Below are positions 9,360-17,541 of a stretch of DNA of 46,696 nucleotides, piece by piece. Numbering within the stretch: position 1 is the first letter of the stretch; the number at the start of each line of letters is the position of its first letter. The translations under genes were made by a program, and so were the position numbers. The notes beneath the pieces are model-generated. The model made no database searches, had not been told where the DNA came from, and saw nothing but the letters and a program-made list of their open reading frames with translations. This stretch comes from JBASRP01 sp044866075 (GTDB taxonomy: Bacteria > Actinomycetota > AC-67): positions 1 to 46,696 of the forward strand of contig JBIOTQ010000041.1 of NCBI GenBank assembly GCA_044866075.1. Direction: 5' to 3'.

Positions 9360-11737
9360 GCGCCGTCTGGGTCCGCATGCGCGCAGAGCTGCGCACGCGC
9401 TGGCGCGCGTGGTTCGGTCTCGCGCTCTTCGTCGGGCTGTTCGGTGGAGCGGTCATCGCCGCGGCCGCCGGCGCGCGACGCACGGATACGGCCTACCCGC
9501 GGTTCCTCGAATCACAGAACGCCTCCGACGGCTTCGTCGGACTCGGTTTCGTCGACCCGTGCTGTGCCGACTTCACCTTCGATCAGATCAAGAGCATCCC
9601 GCAGGTCGCAACCGCGGTCCAAGTCCAGTTCTACGCGGCCGAGCCCGGCCTTCTCGTGAGCGCCGATCCCAGGCTGGGGCGCACCTTCAACGCCTACAAG
9701 GTGCTCGAGGGCCGCCTTCCCGACCCGCGGAAACCCGATGAGGTGATCGCGCCCTTCGATGTCGCGCGCCGCAGGGGGTGGCACGTCGGGTCGGTCCTCG
9801 CGCTCCGATCAGAGTTGTTTGCCGGCACGACGGTGAAGGTCGTCGGCATCGGCGCAGCACCCGGCTCGTTCCCGCCCTACCTCGGCGACACTCCGACTCT
9901 GCTCGGGACCCCGGCCTTGTACGAGAAGACCGAACCGTTTGTGCGACCAGGCGAGAACGCGTACTTCGCAGCGATGATCAAGTTGAAGAGAGGATCGGCC
10001 GACCTCGCCGCCTACCATCGCGAGCTGAACCGGCTGGCTAAGGGCAAGGTCGTCCCCTTCGCGGCGGATTCGCGCGACAGCGCCCGCAACGTCAACCGGT
10101 CGTTCGGACTGCAGGCGAGCGCCCTGTGGCTCGTCGCGGCTGCGGCGGCGCTGGCATTCATCCTCGTGTTCTCGCAGACTCTGAGCCGCGAGACCTTCAT
10201 CGAGTCCACGGAATATCCGACGCTTCGATCTCTTGGGATGACCGAGCCGGACCTGGTTCGGCTCGGGATGCTCCGCGCGGCGGCCGTCGCGTTCGCGGGT
10301 GGACTGTTCGCCGTCGTCGTCGCGGTGGGGTTGTCCCCTCTCTTTCCGACCGGTTTCGCGCGCGTCGCCGAGCCGCATACGGGAGTCGCTTTCGACGCGA
10401 CGGCCATCGGCATCGGCTTCGCCGCGGTCGTGGCGATGGTCTGTCTCCTATCGATCCTGCCGGCCCGGCGAACCGCGCGAACCGAGGGCTCGGCGCTCGG
10501 TGTCGCCGAGGTCTCGGCCGCGAGGCCGTCCGCGACCGTCTCCGCTTTGGCACGCGCAGGATTCCCACCGAGCGCAACCGCGGGCGTGCGACTGGCCCTC
10601 GAATCGGGCCGGGGGCGAACCGCCGTTCCCGTTCGGACCACGATCACAGGTGTAACGCTTGGGATCGCCGCACTCGCGACCGCATTGAGCTTCAGCGCAA
10701 GTCTCGACCATCTTCTCGCGACTCCGCGGCTGTACGGCCAGACATGGGACGCGCAGTTCGCATCCGGGTCGATCCGGAGCACCGCCGTGGACGACATCAT
10801 CGTGCCGACCCTGCGCAACGACTCGCGTGTCGTCGCCATCGGCACCGGAACCGTTGGTCTCACGTTGAGGGTCGGAGACGATCTTCGCGTCGGATCGATC
10901 GCGATCAACGACGTCAAGGATTCCGTGTCCCCGGTGAGGCGCTCCGGAGCGCTCCCGCGAAACGAGCACGAGATCTTGCTCGGGGAGAAGTCGCTGCAGA
11001 AGCTCGACAAGAAGCTCGGTGACACCGTGCAGGTAGGCATCGAAGGAACCGACCGCCTGATCCGTATGCGCATCGTCGGGACCGGCATCATCCCGGCCAT
11101 CGGCTCCAACGTTCAATTCGGCGAGGGAGCGATGGTTCGATACGGCGGCTTGGCGGCGATGTGCGACTGCGATCCGATCCCGCCGCCCGATACGGCTTTC
11201 GTGCGTTACGCGCCAGGGGTCGACGCGAGGAAAGCCACCCGGGAGTTGCGGGCTCTTCTCCGCACGAAGAAAGAGGCCGCCGGGCTGGACGTCACGAGGC
11301 CGGAGAAACCGACGGACCTAGTGAACTTCGGCCGCGTCCAAGCCCTTCCCCTCATCCTCGCGGGATTGCTCGGCGGCCTCGCGGCAGCGGTCTTGGGCCA
11401 CGCGCTCCTGAGCGTCATCCGGCGGCGGCGCCGTGACCTTGCCATCCTCAAAACGCTCGGATTCCGGCGCGGACAGGTGAGAGGCGCAGTGGCCTGGCAA
11501 GCGAGCACGCTTGTCACGATCGCCCTCGCGATCGGGTTGCCCGTCGGAGTGATGCTCGGCCGCGTCTTGTGGACGACGTTCGCCGACGGGCTCGGCGTGA
11601 TCGCCGTTCCACGCGTTCCGATCGCGGTCGTCGGTCTCGCGGTGCCGGCCGGTCTCATCCTCGCCAATGCTCTGGCGGCGCGCCCCGCCGGGAACGCGGC
11701 GCGTACGAGCCCCGCCCTCGTTCTGAGGACCGAATGA
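9356..11737 (+). CDS. FtsX-like ABC transporter permease inserted in the pyr operon
   Basis: A 793-residue integral membrane protein with ATG 9356 overlapping the pyrK stop. One N-terminal membrane segment (about 20-40) is followed by a large extracytoplasmic domain. A first FtsX domain of three to four membrane segments (about 245-370) ends at ILPARRTARTEG. A second extracytoplasmic domain and a second FtsX domain (about 660-790) follow, ending at ALAARPAGNAARTSPALVLRTE. The duplicated FtsX layout is typical of large actinobacterial permeases that export lipids, peptides or antibiotics with a separate ATPase. No ATPase gene is in the window. The stop overlaps pyrD by one base. The substrate is unknown and a pyrimidine role is not supported. 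Confidence 0.9.
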   Translation: MSAVWVRMRAELRTRWRAWFGLALFVGLFGGAVIAAAAGARRTDTAYPRFLESQNASDGFVGLGFVDPCCADFTFDQIKSIPQVATAVQVQFYAAEPGLLVSADPRLGRTFNAYKVLEGRLPDPRKPDEVIAPFDVARRRGWHVGSVLALRSELFAGTTVKVVGIGAAPGSFPPYLGDTPTLLGTPALYEKTEPFVRPGENAYFAAMIKLKRGSADLAAYHRELNRLAKGKVVPFAADSRDSARNVNRSFGLQASALWLVAAAAALAFILVFSQTLSRETFIESTEYPTLRSLGMTEPDLVRLGMLRAAAVAFAGGLFAVVVAVGLSPLFPTGFARVAEPHTGVAFDATAIGIGFAAVVAMVCLLSILPARRTARTEGSALGVAEVSAARPSATVSALARAGFPPSATAGVRLALESGRGRTAVPVRTTITGVTLGIAALATALSFSASLDHLLATPRLYGQTWDAQFASGSIRSTAVDDIIVPTLRNDSRVVAIGTGTVGLTLRVGDDLRVGSIAINDVKDSVSPVRRSGALPRNEHEILLGEKSLQKLDKKLGDTVQVGIEGTDRLIRMRIVGTGIIPAIGSNVQFGEGAMVRYGGLAAMCDCDPIPPPDTAFVRYAPGVDARKATRELRALLRTKKEAAGLDVTRPEKPTDLVNFGRVQALPLILAGLLGGLAAAVLGHALLSVIRRRRRDLAILKTLGFRRGQVRGAVAWQASTLVTIALAIGLPVGVMLGRVLWTTFADGLGVIAVPRVPIAVVGLAVPAGLILANALAARPAGNAARTSPALVLRTE

Positions 11738-12657
11738 TGAGCGCCGATCTCTCCATCGACCTCGCCGGCGTCCGGCTCGGGAGCCCTGTGCTGACCGCGT
11801 CCGGGTGCTTCGGCTCCGGTCAGGAGATGAGCCGGTTCGTCGATCTCGGCGCACTCGGCGCCGTCGTGTGCAAGACGGTCACGCTGAAACCGCGGCAAGG
11901 GATCGCGCCACCCCGCGGCGCGGAGACGCCATCCGGGATGCTGAACGCCATCGGCCTCCAGAATCCCGGCGTGGACGCGTTCCTCGCGAAGGATCTGGCC
12001 TGGCTCGACAAGCGCAACGTGCCGGCGATCGCGTCGATCGGCGGGCACACGGTGGAGGAGTACGTCGCGTGCGCGGAGCGGCTGCACGACGCGCCGATGG
12101 TGGCGCTCGAGTTGAACCTGTCGTGCCCGAATCTCGAGGATCGCGGCTTCATGTTCGCACTGGCGCCCGAAAAGGCGGCCGAGGTGTGCGCCGCGGTGAA
12201 GCAGGTGTCGATGGTTCCGGTGTTCGCGAAACTCTCGCCTGATGTCACCGACCTCGTTGGAATCGCGGACGCCGCCGTCAAAGCCGGCGCTGACGGACTG
12301 TCGCTGATCAACACGACACTTGGGATGGCGATCGACGTGCGCACGTTCCGCCCGAAGCTGTCGACGGGGACGGGAGGTCTGTCCGGTCCAGCGATCCGCC
12401 CGATCGCGGTGCGCTGTATCTGGCAGGTCCACGCGGCGATGCCGCACGTCCCCATCATCGGGATGGGCGGGGTGGCGTCGGGTGAGCACGCCGTCGAGCT
12501 GATCCTGGCCGGCGCGACCGCCGTCGCCGTGGGGACGGCCAACTTCTACGACCCCCGAGCGGCCGAGAAAGTGCGCGATGGCATCGCCGCTTTCTTGAGC
12601 GAGCGCGGCATCACCGACCTCGACCAGATCCGCGGCCGCGTGAAGGTGGAGGGATGA
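11737..12657 (+). CDS. pyrD: Dihydroorotate dehydrogenase, class 1B catalytic subunit
   Basis: FMN enzyme oxidising dihydroorotate to orotate, working as a heterotetramer with PyrK and NAD+. It has 306 residues with LTASGCFGSGQE near residue 20, PSGMLNAIGLQNPG near 68, catalytic C130 in LELNLSCPN, and the FMN phosphate site GMGGVASGEHAVELILAGATAVAVGT near 245. ATG 11737 overlaps the permease stop (TGATG). C130 rather than serine, plus pyrK in the operon, makes it class 1B. The stop overlaps the RDD gene by four bases. Confidence 0.96.
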   Translation: MSADLSIDLAGVRLGSPVLTASGCFGSGQEMSRFVDLGALGAVVCKTVTLKPRQGIAPPRGAETPSGMLNAIGLQNPGVDAFLAKDLAWLDKRNVPAIASIGGHTVEEYVACAERLHDAPMVALELNLSCPNLEDRGFMFALAPEKAAEVCAAVKQVSMVPVFAKLSPDVTDLVGIADAAVKAGADGLSLINTTLGMAIDVRTFRPKLSTGTGGLSGPAIRPIAVRCIWQVHAAMPHVPIIGMGGVASGEHAVELILAGATAVAVGTANFYDPRAAEKVRDGIAAFLSERGITDLDQIRGRVKVEG

Positions 12658-13139
12658 GCGAACCCGGCCCGCCGATCCCCGCGCCGCAGCCGCGCGCGGC
12701 CGGCGACACGCGGTTCCCACAACTCGCGGGCTTCGGGCTGCGTCTGATCGGGCGGATCCTCGACAGCGTGCTCATTATCGCTCCGATCATGGTCTGGGCC
12801 TTTTTGGTGAGGGATCCGGCAGCCTCAGCGTCGAACTCGGGAGTGGTGTTGTATCTGCTCGTCATCGGATTCTCGTTTGCGAACGATGTCGCATTGACCG
12901 CCCTCACCGGCGGAACGCTCGGCAAGCTGGTCGTCGGAACGCGCGTCGTGCGCGTCGGGGACTGGCGTCCGATAACGATGGGCGCGGCGCTGACGCGGTG
13001 GGTCGTTATCGTTGTGCTCAGCGTCGTCCCGTTCGGCGGCATCGTGGATGCGCTCTACATCTTCGCGGGCGAGCTCAAGCAGACACTCCACGACAAGGCC
13101 GCGGGAACGACCGTCGTTCGTGTTTCTCGCGGACTATGA
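12654..13139 (+). CDS. RDD family membrane protein
   Basis: A 161-residue protein with a proline-rich N-terminus (about 20 residues) and an RDD domain: LRLIGRILDSVLI near 30 carrying the R..D signature, a second membrane segment near 60-75, TLGKLVVGTRVVR near 90, a third segment near 110-130, and QTLHDKAAGTTVV near 145. RDD proteins are small polytopic membrane proteins, some implicated in ion transport; the function here is not determinable. ATG 12654 overlaps the pyrD stop, and the gene overlaps the next membrane protein by four bases. Confidence 0.85.
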   Translation: MSEPGPPIPAPQPRAAGDTRFPQLAGFGLRLIGRILDSVLIIAPIMVWAFLVRDPAASASNSGVVLYLLVIGFSFANDVALTALTGGTLGKLVVGTRVVRVGDWRPITMGAALTRWVVIVVLSVVPFGGIVDALYIFAGELKQTLHDKAAGTTVVRVSRGL

Positions 13140-13693
13140 GCGGGACGATGAACGAGCCACCCATCCTCCCGCGCTGGGAACCAGCATGGGCTCAACAGCA
13201 TCCATGGATCTGGGCCATCGCGTTCGGCTCCCTCCAGAGCGTCGTCATCGCCGGAGTCGTCCGGTATTGGGCTGGAGCACGTAAGGACACTGCATGGATC
13301 GTGGGGGTCGTTTCGGGGATCGTTCTGATCGCGATGACGCGCCTCTTCGTCACGCGGACCAGACGACTGACGAAGAGGTTCACCAATCCGCTGTTCGACG
13401 TACGACGCTATCCCGCCTGGCTGAACCTCGCCATGCTGCCGATCCCCGTGCTCATACTCCTAAATCCGATCAACGAAAGCGTCACCGACTGGAACGGGTG
13501 GGAGATGGCGTGGATCGGGGCGTTGATCTTCCTTTTGGCCGCAACTGATTACTGGCAGTACAGATGGATCCGTCGCATCCAGTCGGACGCAAGCCTCATG
13601 GCGTACGGAAAGCCTACGTACTACACGCATCCACCCGTGCCACCGCCGGCGGCGGATCGTCCGCCTCCGCTTCCATCGTCCGGGGACGCGTGA
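13136..13693 (+). CDS. Hypothetical four-segment membrane protein (185 aa)
   Basis: ATG 13136 overlaps the RDD stop (ATGA). Hydrophobic stretches near residues 25-45, 52-68, 97-112 and 126-142 suggest four membrane helices. They are preceded by a Trp-rich segment (RWEPAWAQQHPWIWAI) and followed by a short Pro-rich tail. The codon usage looks less GC-rich than in the flanking pyr genes. No family is recognised. Its stop overlaps the GTG of pyrF by four bases, so it and the RDD gene form a membrane-protein pair embedded between pyrD and pyrF. Confidence 0.8.
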   Translation: MSGTMNEPPILPRWEPAWAQQHPWIWAIAFGSLQSVVIAGVVRYWAGARKDTAWIVGVVSGIVLIAMTRLFVTRTRRLTKRFTNPLFDVRRYPAWLNLAMLPIPVLILLNPINESVTDWNGWEMAWIGALIFLLAATDYWQYRWIRRIQSDASLMAYGKPTYYTHPPVPPPAADRPPPLPSSGDA

Positions 13694-14364
13694 ACCCGCT
13701 GATCGTCGCCCTCGACGTCCCGTCGCTCGACGAGGCGACCGCGCTCGCGCGGACGATCGGCGACGTGGCCGGCGGGTTCAAGGTCGGGCTCGAGCTCTTC
13801 AGCGCAGAGGGGCCGCGCGCCGTGTCCGCGATCGAGGCGCCGGTCTTCCTCGACCTGAAGCTGCACGACATCCCGACGACCGTCGAACGCGCGTTGCGCG
13901 CGCTCGACGTGATCGCCCCCTGGATGGTGAACGTCCACGCGCTCGGCGGCCGCGCGATGCTCGACGCGGCCGTGCGTGCGAAGTCGGCGCCCACCAAGCT
14001 CCTCGCCGTCACGATCCTCACGCACATGAACGACGCCGATCTCGCCGAGCTCGGCCTGCCGGCCGTGAGCGAAGCGGCCCCGCACCTCGCGAAACTCGCC
14101 GCCGAAACCGGATGCGACGGCGTCGTCTGCGCCCCACGAGACATCGAGCGCGTCCGCGCCGTCACGCCGGCCGGGTTCCTCGTCGTCACGCCCGGCGTCC
14201 GGCCGGCCGGCTCATCCAGCGACGAACACGCGCGCGGCGCGACGCCGAAGGACGCCCGCGACGCAGGCGCGGACCACATCGTGGTGGGACGACCGGTCAC
14301 GCACGCGTCCGATCCCCGGGCCGCAGCAGCCGCGATCGTCCGTGAGATCGAAGGACACCGGTGA
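13690..14364 (+). CDS. pyrF: Orotidine 5'-phosphate decarboxylase
   Basis: Decarboxylates OMP to UMP, the last step of the pathway. It has 224 residues, typical of the short bacterial form, and the active-site motif DLKLHDIP lies at 55-62 with D55, K57 and D60. The phosphate-binding end has VTPGVRP near 175 and GADHIVVGRPVTHASDP near 195. GTG 13690 overlaps the stop of the preceding membrane protein gene and the stop overlaps pyrE by four bases. A longer upstream frame would only add low-complexity sequence. Confidence 0.96.
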   Translation: MNPLIVALDVPSLDEATALARTIGDVAGGFKVGLELFSAEGPRAVSAIEAPVFLDLKLHDIPTTVERALRALDVIAPWMVNVHALGGRAMLDAAVRAKSAPTKLLAVTILTHMNDADLAELGLPAVSEAAPHLAKLAAETGCDGVVCAPRDIERVRAVTPAGFLVVTPGVRPAGSSSDEHARGATPKDARDAGADHIVVGRPVTHASDPRAAAAAIVREIEGHR

Positions 14365-14957
14365 ACCCCGCTGAAGTGAGCGAGCTCTTCGAACGCTACG
14401 GCGTCCTGCACAAAGGACATTTCGAGTTGTCGAGCGGACGGCACTCCGATACGTACCTCCAGTGCGCGCGCATCCTCGAGCACCCGCGCATCGCCGTATC
14501 ACTCGGTGATGCACTCGCCGCGCGCTTCGCCGGTGGCGCAGACGTCGTCGTCTCGCCCGCGCTGGGCGGCATCCTGATCGGGAACGCCGTGGCCTACGCG
14601 ATCGGATCCCGATTCCTCTTCACCGAACGCGTCGAGGGAACGATGACCCTGCGTCGCGGGCAGGCGATCGCGGCGGGGGAGCGCGCGATCGTCGTCGAGG
14701 ACGTGATCACCACCGGCGGCTCCGCGTCCGAGCTCGTCGCGCTCCTCGAATCCGCCGGCGCCAGCGTCGTCGGCGTCGCGGCGCTCGTCGACCGGGCCGA
14801 GACGCGGCCGCCTTTCCATCTCGAGGCCTTGCTGCGCGTCGAAGCGAGGAGCTGGGAGCCGGCGGAGTGTCCCCTCTGCGCGCGAGGCGAGCCGCTGCAT
14901 ACTCCCGGCAGCCGCGCACTGTCAAGCGGTGAGAGCGAAAGGCCGTCAAGCCGCTGA
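14361..14957 (+). CDS. pyrE: Orotate phosphoribosyltransferase
   Basis: Joins orotate and PRPP to OMP. The 198 residues include FELSSGRHSDTYLQ near 22, the PRPP loop AIVVEDVITTGGSASEL at about 110-125, and a C-terminal CPLCARGEPLHTPGSR, which occurs in the short OPRT form found beside pyrF. GTG 14361 overlaps the pyrF stop. It is the last pyr gene. The extra 15 residues after PGSR look like unconserved tail. Confidence 0.95.
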   Translation: MNPAEVSELFERYGVLHKGHFELSSGRHSDTYLQCARILEHPRIAVSLGDALAARFAGGADVVVSPALGGILIGNAVAYAIGSRFLFTERVEGTMTLRRGQAIAAGERAIVVEDVITTGGSASELVALLESAGASVVGVAALVDRAETRPPFHLEALLRVEARSWEPAECPLCARGEPLHTPGSRALSSGESERPSSR

Positions 14958-14970
14958 CCTGCGCAAACAC

Positions 14971-14999
14971 TTGGACCCGCCGGCCCTCGATGGTATAGT
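14971..14999 (+). promoter_or_regulatory. Promoter of mihF-gmk-rpoZ-coaBC
   Basis: TTGGAC (14971-14976), 17 bases, then TATAGT (14994-14999), with TGG directly before the -10. Transcription would start near 15006 and give a 5' leader of about 30 bases containing AAGGAGGA (15024-15031) before ATG 15037. Confidence 0.75.
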
Positions 15000-15036
15000 C
15001 GCCCCCGACCTGCCAGGCTCGCGAAGGAGGATCACC

Positions 15037-15471
15037 ATGGCGCTTCCTCAGCTCACCGAGGAGCAGCGCAAGCAGGCCCTCGAAAAGGCCGCTGAGGCCC
15101 GCCGGAAGCGTGCGGAGATCAAGCAGCAGCTCAAGAACGGCACCCTTTCCCTGCCGCAGATCCTGAACCAGCCCGAGAACGAAACGGTCGGAAAGATGAA
15201 GGTCGCGAGCGTTCTCGAGTCGCTTCCGGGCGTGGGCAAGGTTCGGGCACGCAAGATCATGGAGCGGCTCGATATCTCGTCGACCCGTCGCGTCCGCGGT
15301 CTCGGCGCCAAGCAGAAAGAGGCGTTGTTGGGCGAGTTCGGTGCACGCGCCGAGGGTGGCGGTGGGGAGTCTCCGGCCCCGAGCAGTCCGCCGATGAGCA
15401 CTCCGCCTGCGAGCGCGCCGCCCACGAGCCCGCCGCCGATGAGCACGCCCCCGGCCTCGCCCGGACCGTAG
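15037..15471 (+). CDS. mihF: Actinobacterial integration host factor with Pro-rich tail
   Basis: Nucleoid-associated DNA-binding protein of the actinobacterial mIHF type. The first ~105 residues are canonical: MALPQLTEEQRKQALEKAAE, then a long helix, VGKMKVASVLESLPGVGKVR (H2TH-like, near 50-70) and RRVRGLGAKQKEALL near 85-99. A tail of about 40 residues, rich in Pro, Ser, Ala and Thr with a repeated PPMSTPPAS unit, follows and is not typical of the family. ATG 15037 is fixed by AAGGAGGA. The TAG stop at 15469-15471 is in the same frame as the following gmk reading frame, with nine bases between TAG and the proposed gmk start. Confidence 0.93.
   Translation: MALPQLTEEQRKQALEKAAEARRKRAEIKQQLKNGTLSLPQILNQPENETVGKMKVASVLESLPGVGKVRARKIMERLDISSTRRVRGLGAKQKEALLGEFGARAEGGGGESPAPSSPPMSTPPASAPPTSPPPMSTPPASPGP
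15388..15446 (+). repeat. 45-base-spaced repeat in the mihF tail
   Basis: CCGCCGATGAGCAC occurs at 15388-15401 and again at 15433-15446, exactly 45 bases (15 codons) apart, and surrounding bases are similar. It encodes the repeated PPMSTPPAS unit, suggesting in-frame duplication within the tail. Confidence 0.7.
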
Positions 15472-15480
15472 TCAAGGACT

Positions 15481-16044
15481 ATCGCAGGAAGGCTCGTCAT
15501 CCTCTCCGGCCCCTCCGGGGTCGGTAAGAGCACGCTCGCGGCGGTTCTGCTCGCGCGCCGGCCGGAATTGGCCACGGTCACTTCGTGGACGACGCGCCCG
15601 CCGCGTCCCGGTGACGGGACCGGGAAGACGTACGAGTACGTCCGGCGCGACGACTTCGAGCGCGTCCGGAACGCGGGCGGCTTCCTCGAGTGGGCCGAGG
15701 TGCACGGCGAGCTCTACGGGACGCCGCGCGACGCCGTCGAACGCCTGCTGACCGAAGGCCGGACCGTGTTCTTGGAGATCGACGTCCAGGGAGCCCAGCA
15801 GGTGAAGCGCCGCTACCCGGCCGCGCTGACGATCTTCGTCGAGCCGCCCAGTTGGGAGACGCTCGAGGCCCGGCTCGCCGGGCGCGGGACCGAGGACGAT
15901 GCCGGCTTGCGGAATCGGCTGGCGACGGCACGGCGCGAGCTCCAGGACGCGGCCCATTTCGACCGGCGCGTGGTCAACGACCAGGTGGAACAGGCCGTCG
16001 AGGAGGTTGACCGTATACTGGGACCTGCTCCCAGGAAAGGATGA
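15481..16044 (+). CDS. gmk: Guanylate kinase (no standard start codon)
   Basis: Phosphorylates GMP to GDP. From codon 15481 the frame reads AGRLVILSGPSGVGKSTLA (P-loop GPSGVGKS), then the GMP site TTRPPRPGDGTGKTYEYV and FLEIDVQGAQQVKRR, ending at 16044 with about 187 residues, the normal size. However, between the in-frame TAG of mihF (15469) and the P-loop there is no ATG, GTG or TTG. The homologous start aligns with ATC 15481, preceded by AAGGA only two bases away. The first standard start, TTG 15568, would delete the P-loop. Non-standard initiation, TAG readthrough from mihF, or a base error are the options. Confidence 0.9.
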   Translation: MAGRLVILSGPSGVGKSTLAAVLLARRPELATVTSWTTRPPRPGDGTGKTYEYVRRDDFERVRNAGGFLEWAEVHGELYGTPRDAVERLLTEGRTVFLEIDVQGAQQVKRRYPAALTIFVEPPSWETLEARLAGRGTEDDAGLRNRLATARRELQDAAHFDRRVVNDQVEQAVEEVDRILGPAPRKG

Positions 16045-16051
16045 TGTTTCC

Positions 16052-16300
16052 GTGACGATGATGGAACCGAAGATCGACGAGCTCCTCGACCAGGTGGACT
16101 CGAAGTACACGCTCGTGATCATGTCCGCCAAGCGAGCCCGTCAGATCAACGCCTACTACAGCCAGCTCGGTGAGGGCATCGGAGAGTACGTGCAGCCTCT
16201 CGTCCCGCATGCGCCGGACGACAAAGCGCTCTCGACCGCGCTGAAGGAGATCTCGGTCCGCAAGGTCGCCTACGAACGGACGGCCGAAGGGATCAAGTGA
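16052..16300 (+). CDS. rpoZ: RNA polymerase omega subunit
   Basis: Small assembly subunit of RNA polymerase. The protein has PKIDELLDQVDSKYTLVIMS, then AKRARQIN (the conserved KRARQIN helix) and KALSTALKEISVRKVAYE, all typical of omega. GTG 16052 follows AAAGGA by about ten bases and gives 82 residues; ATG 16058 and 16061 are alternatives. It lies 7 bases after gmk and overlaps coaBC by four bases, the usual actinobacterial order. Confidence 0.93.
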   Translation: MTMMEPKIDELLDQVDSKYTLVIMSAKRARQINAYYSQLGEGIGEYVQPLVPHAPDDKALSTALKEISVRKVAYERTAEGIK

Positions 16301-17523
16301 AGACGGATCCCGAGAGCGACGCGGGCGCCCTTCGGGGCGCCCGAGTTCTCCTCGGGGCCTCCGGCGGGATCTCCTGCTACAAGGCCGTCGAGATCGCGCG
16401 CCTCCTCGGCAAACGCGGCGCGCAGGTGCAGGTGGTCATGACCGAGGCAGCGACGCGTTTCGTCGGCACCATCACGTTCGCTTCGCTCACGCACCGTCCC
16501 GTGTACACGGATCTCTTCGATCAGGAGGACCGCGTCCTGCACGTTCGCCTGGCGCGCGAGGCGGACCTCGTGCTCGTCGCGCCGGCGACCGCGAACCTCA
16601 TCGCGAAGATGGCGCACGGCATTGCCGACGACCTGCTGTCCGCGGTTTTGTTGACGACGACCTGTCCCATCGTCGTCGCGCCGGCGATGCACACCGAGAT
16701 GTGGGAGCACGCCGCGACGCGCGCCAACGTAGAGACCCTGCGCTCGCGCGGCGTTCACCTCGTCGATCCGGAGGAGGGCGAACTGGCCGGCGGCGATGAG
16801 GGCGTCGGGCGCTTGGCCGAGCCGCTCGCCATCGTGGCGGCGGTCGCCGAGACGTTCGCGAGCGGACGGGACCTGGCCGGCGTGCGTGTTCTCGTCACCG
16901 CCGGCGGCACGCAAGAGCCGATCGATCCGGTGCGTTTCATCGGGAACCGATCGAGCGGGAAGATGGGGTTCGCGGTTGCCGCCGAGGCCGCCCGCCGCGG
17001 GGCCGCCGTTACGCTCGTCACCGGGCCCACGTGGCTGACCGACCCCGATCGGGTCGACGTGGTCCACGTCCGCACGGCCGCCGAGATGCGGGAGGCCGTG
17101 GTTTCCCGCTTCGAGGACACCGACGTCGTCGTGAAAGCCGCCGCGGTCGCCGACTTCCGGCCGGCGAACCCCGCCGATCAGAAGATCAAGAAGGACGGGG
17201 GAGCGCCCACCGTCGTCCTCGAGCCGACGATCGACATCCTGGCCGAGCTCGGCCGGACCAAGACCCACCAGCTCTTGGTCGGGTTCTCCGCCGAGACCGA
17301 CGACGCCGTCCCGCGGGCTCGAAAGAAGCTCGCCGCCAAGAACCTCGACCTCATCGTGGTGAACACAGTGGGCAAACCGGGCAGCGGCTTCGAGGCCGAC
17401 ACCAACGCAGCGCACATCCTCGGAGCCGACGGAACCGAAGAGGAGTTCCCTCTCCAGACGAAAGCCTCGCTCGCCCGCACGATCTGCGATCGGATCGTCG
17501 CAGTGCTCGCCCGGCGCCGCTAG
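16297..17523 (+). CDS. coaBC: Bifunctional phosphopantothenoylcysteine decarboxylase / phosphopantothenate-cysteine ligase
   Basis: Two consecutive steps of coenzyme A synthesis. The 408 residues hold an N-terminal FMN-dependent CoaC domain (GASGGISCYKAVEIARLL near 22, VLVAPATANLIAKMAHGIADDLLS near 90, APAMHTEMW near 128) and a C-terminal CoaB domain (VLVTAGGTQEPIDPVRFIGN near 197, SSGKMGFAVA, KAAAVADFRP near 280). GTG 16297 overlaps the rpoZ stop. It is the last gene of the mihF unit and converges on the minus-strand gene ending at 17542. Confidence 0.96.
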   Translation: MKTDPESDAGALRGARVLLGASGGISCYKAVEIARLLGKRGAQVQVVMTEAATRFVGTITFASLTHRPVYTDLFDQEDRVLHVRLAREADLVLVAPATANLIAKMAHGIADDLLSAVLLTTTCPIVVAPAMHTEMWEHAATRANVETLRSRGVHLVDPEEGELAGGDEGVGRLAEPLAIVAAVAETFASGRDLAGVRVLVTAGGTQEPIDPVRFIGNRSSGKMGFAVAAEAARRGAAVTLVTGPTWLTDPDRVDVVHVRTAAEMREAVVSRFEDTDVVVKAAAVADFRPANPADQKIKKDGGAPTVVLEPTIDILAELGRTKTHQLLVGFSAETDDAVPRARKKLAAKNLDLIVVNTVGKPGSGFEADTNAAHILGADGTEEEFPLQTKASLARTICDRIVAVLARRR

Positions 17524-17541
17524 ATAGGCGTCTCGCGGCGA

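Noticed and set aside
16014..16019. TATACT as a promoter for rpoZ inside gmk
   Set aside because: No -35 or extended -10 at proper spacing; rpoZ can be read from the mihF promoter. Not excluded, only unsupported.
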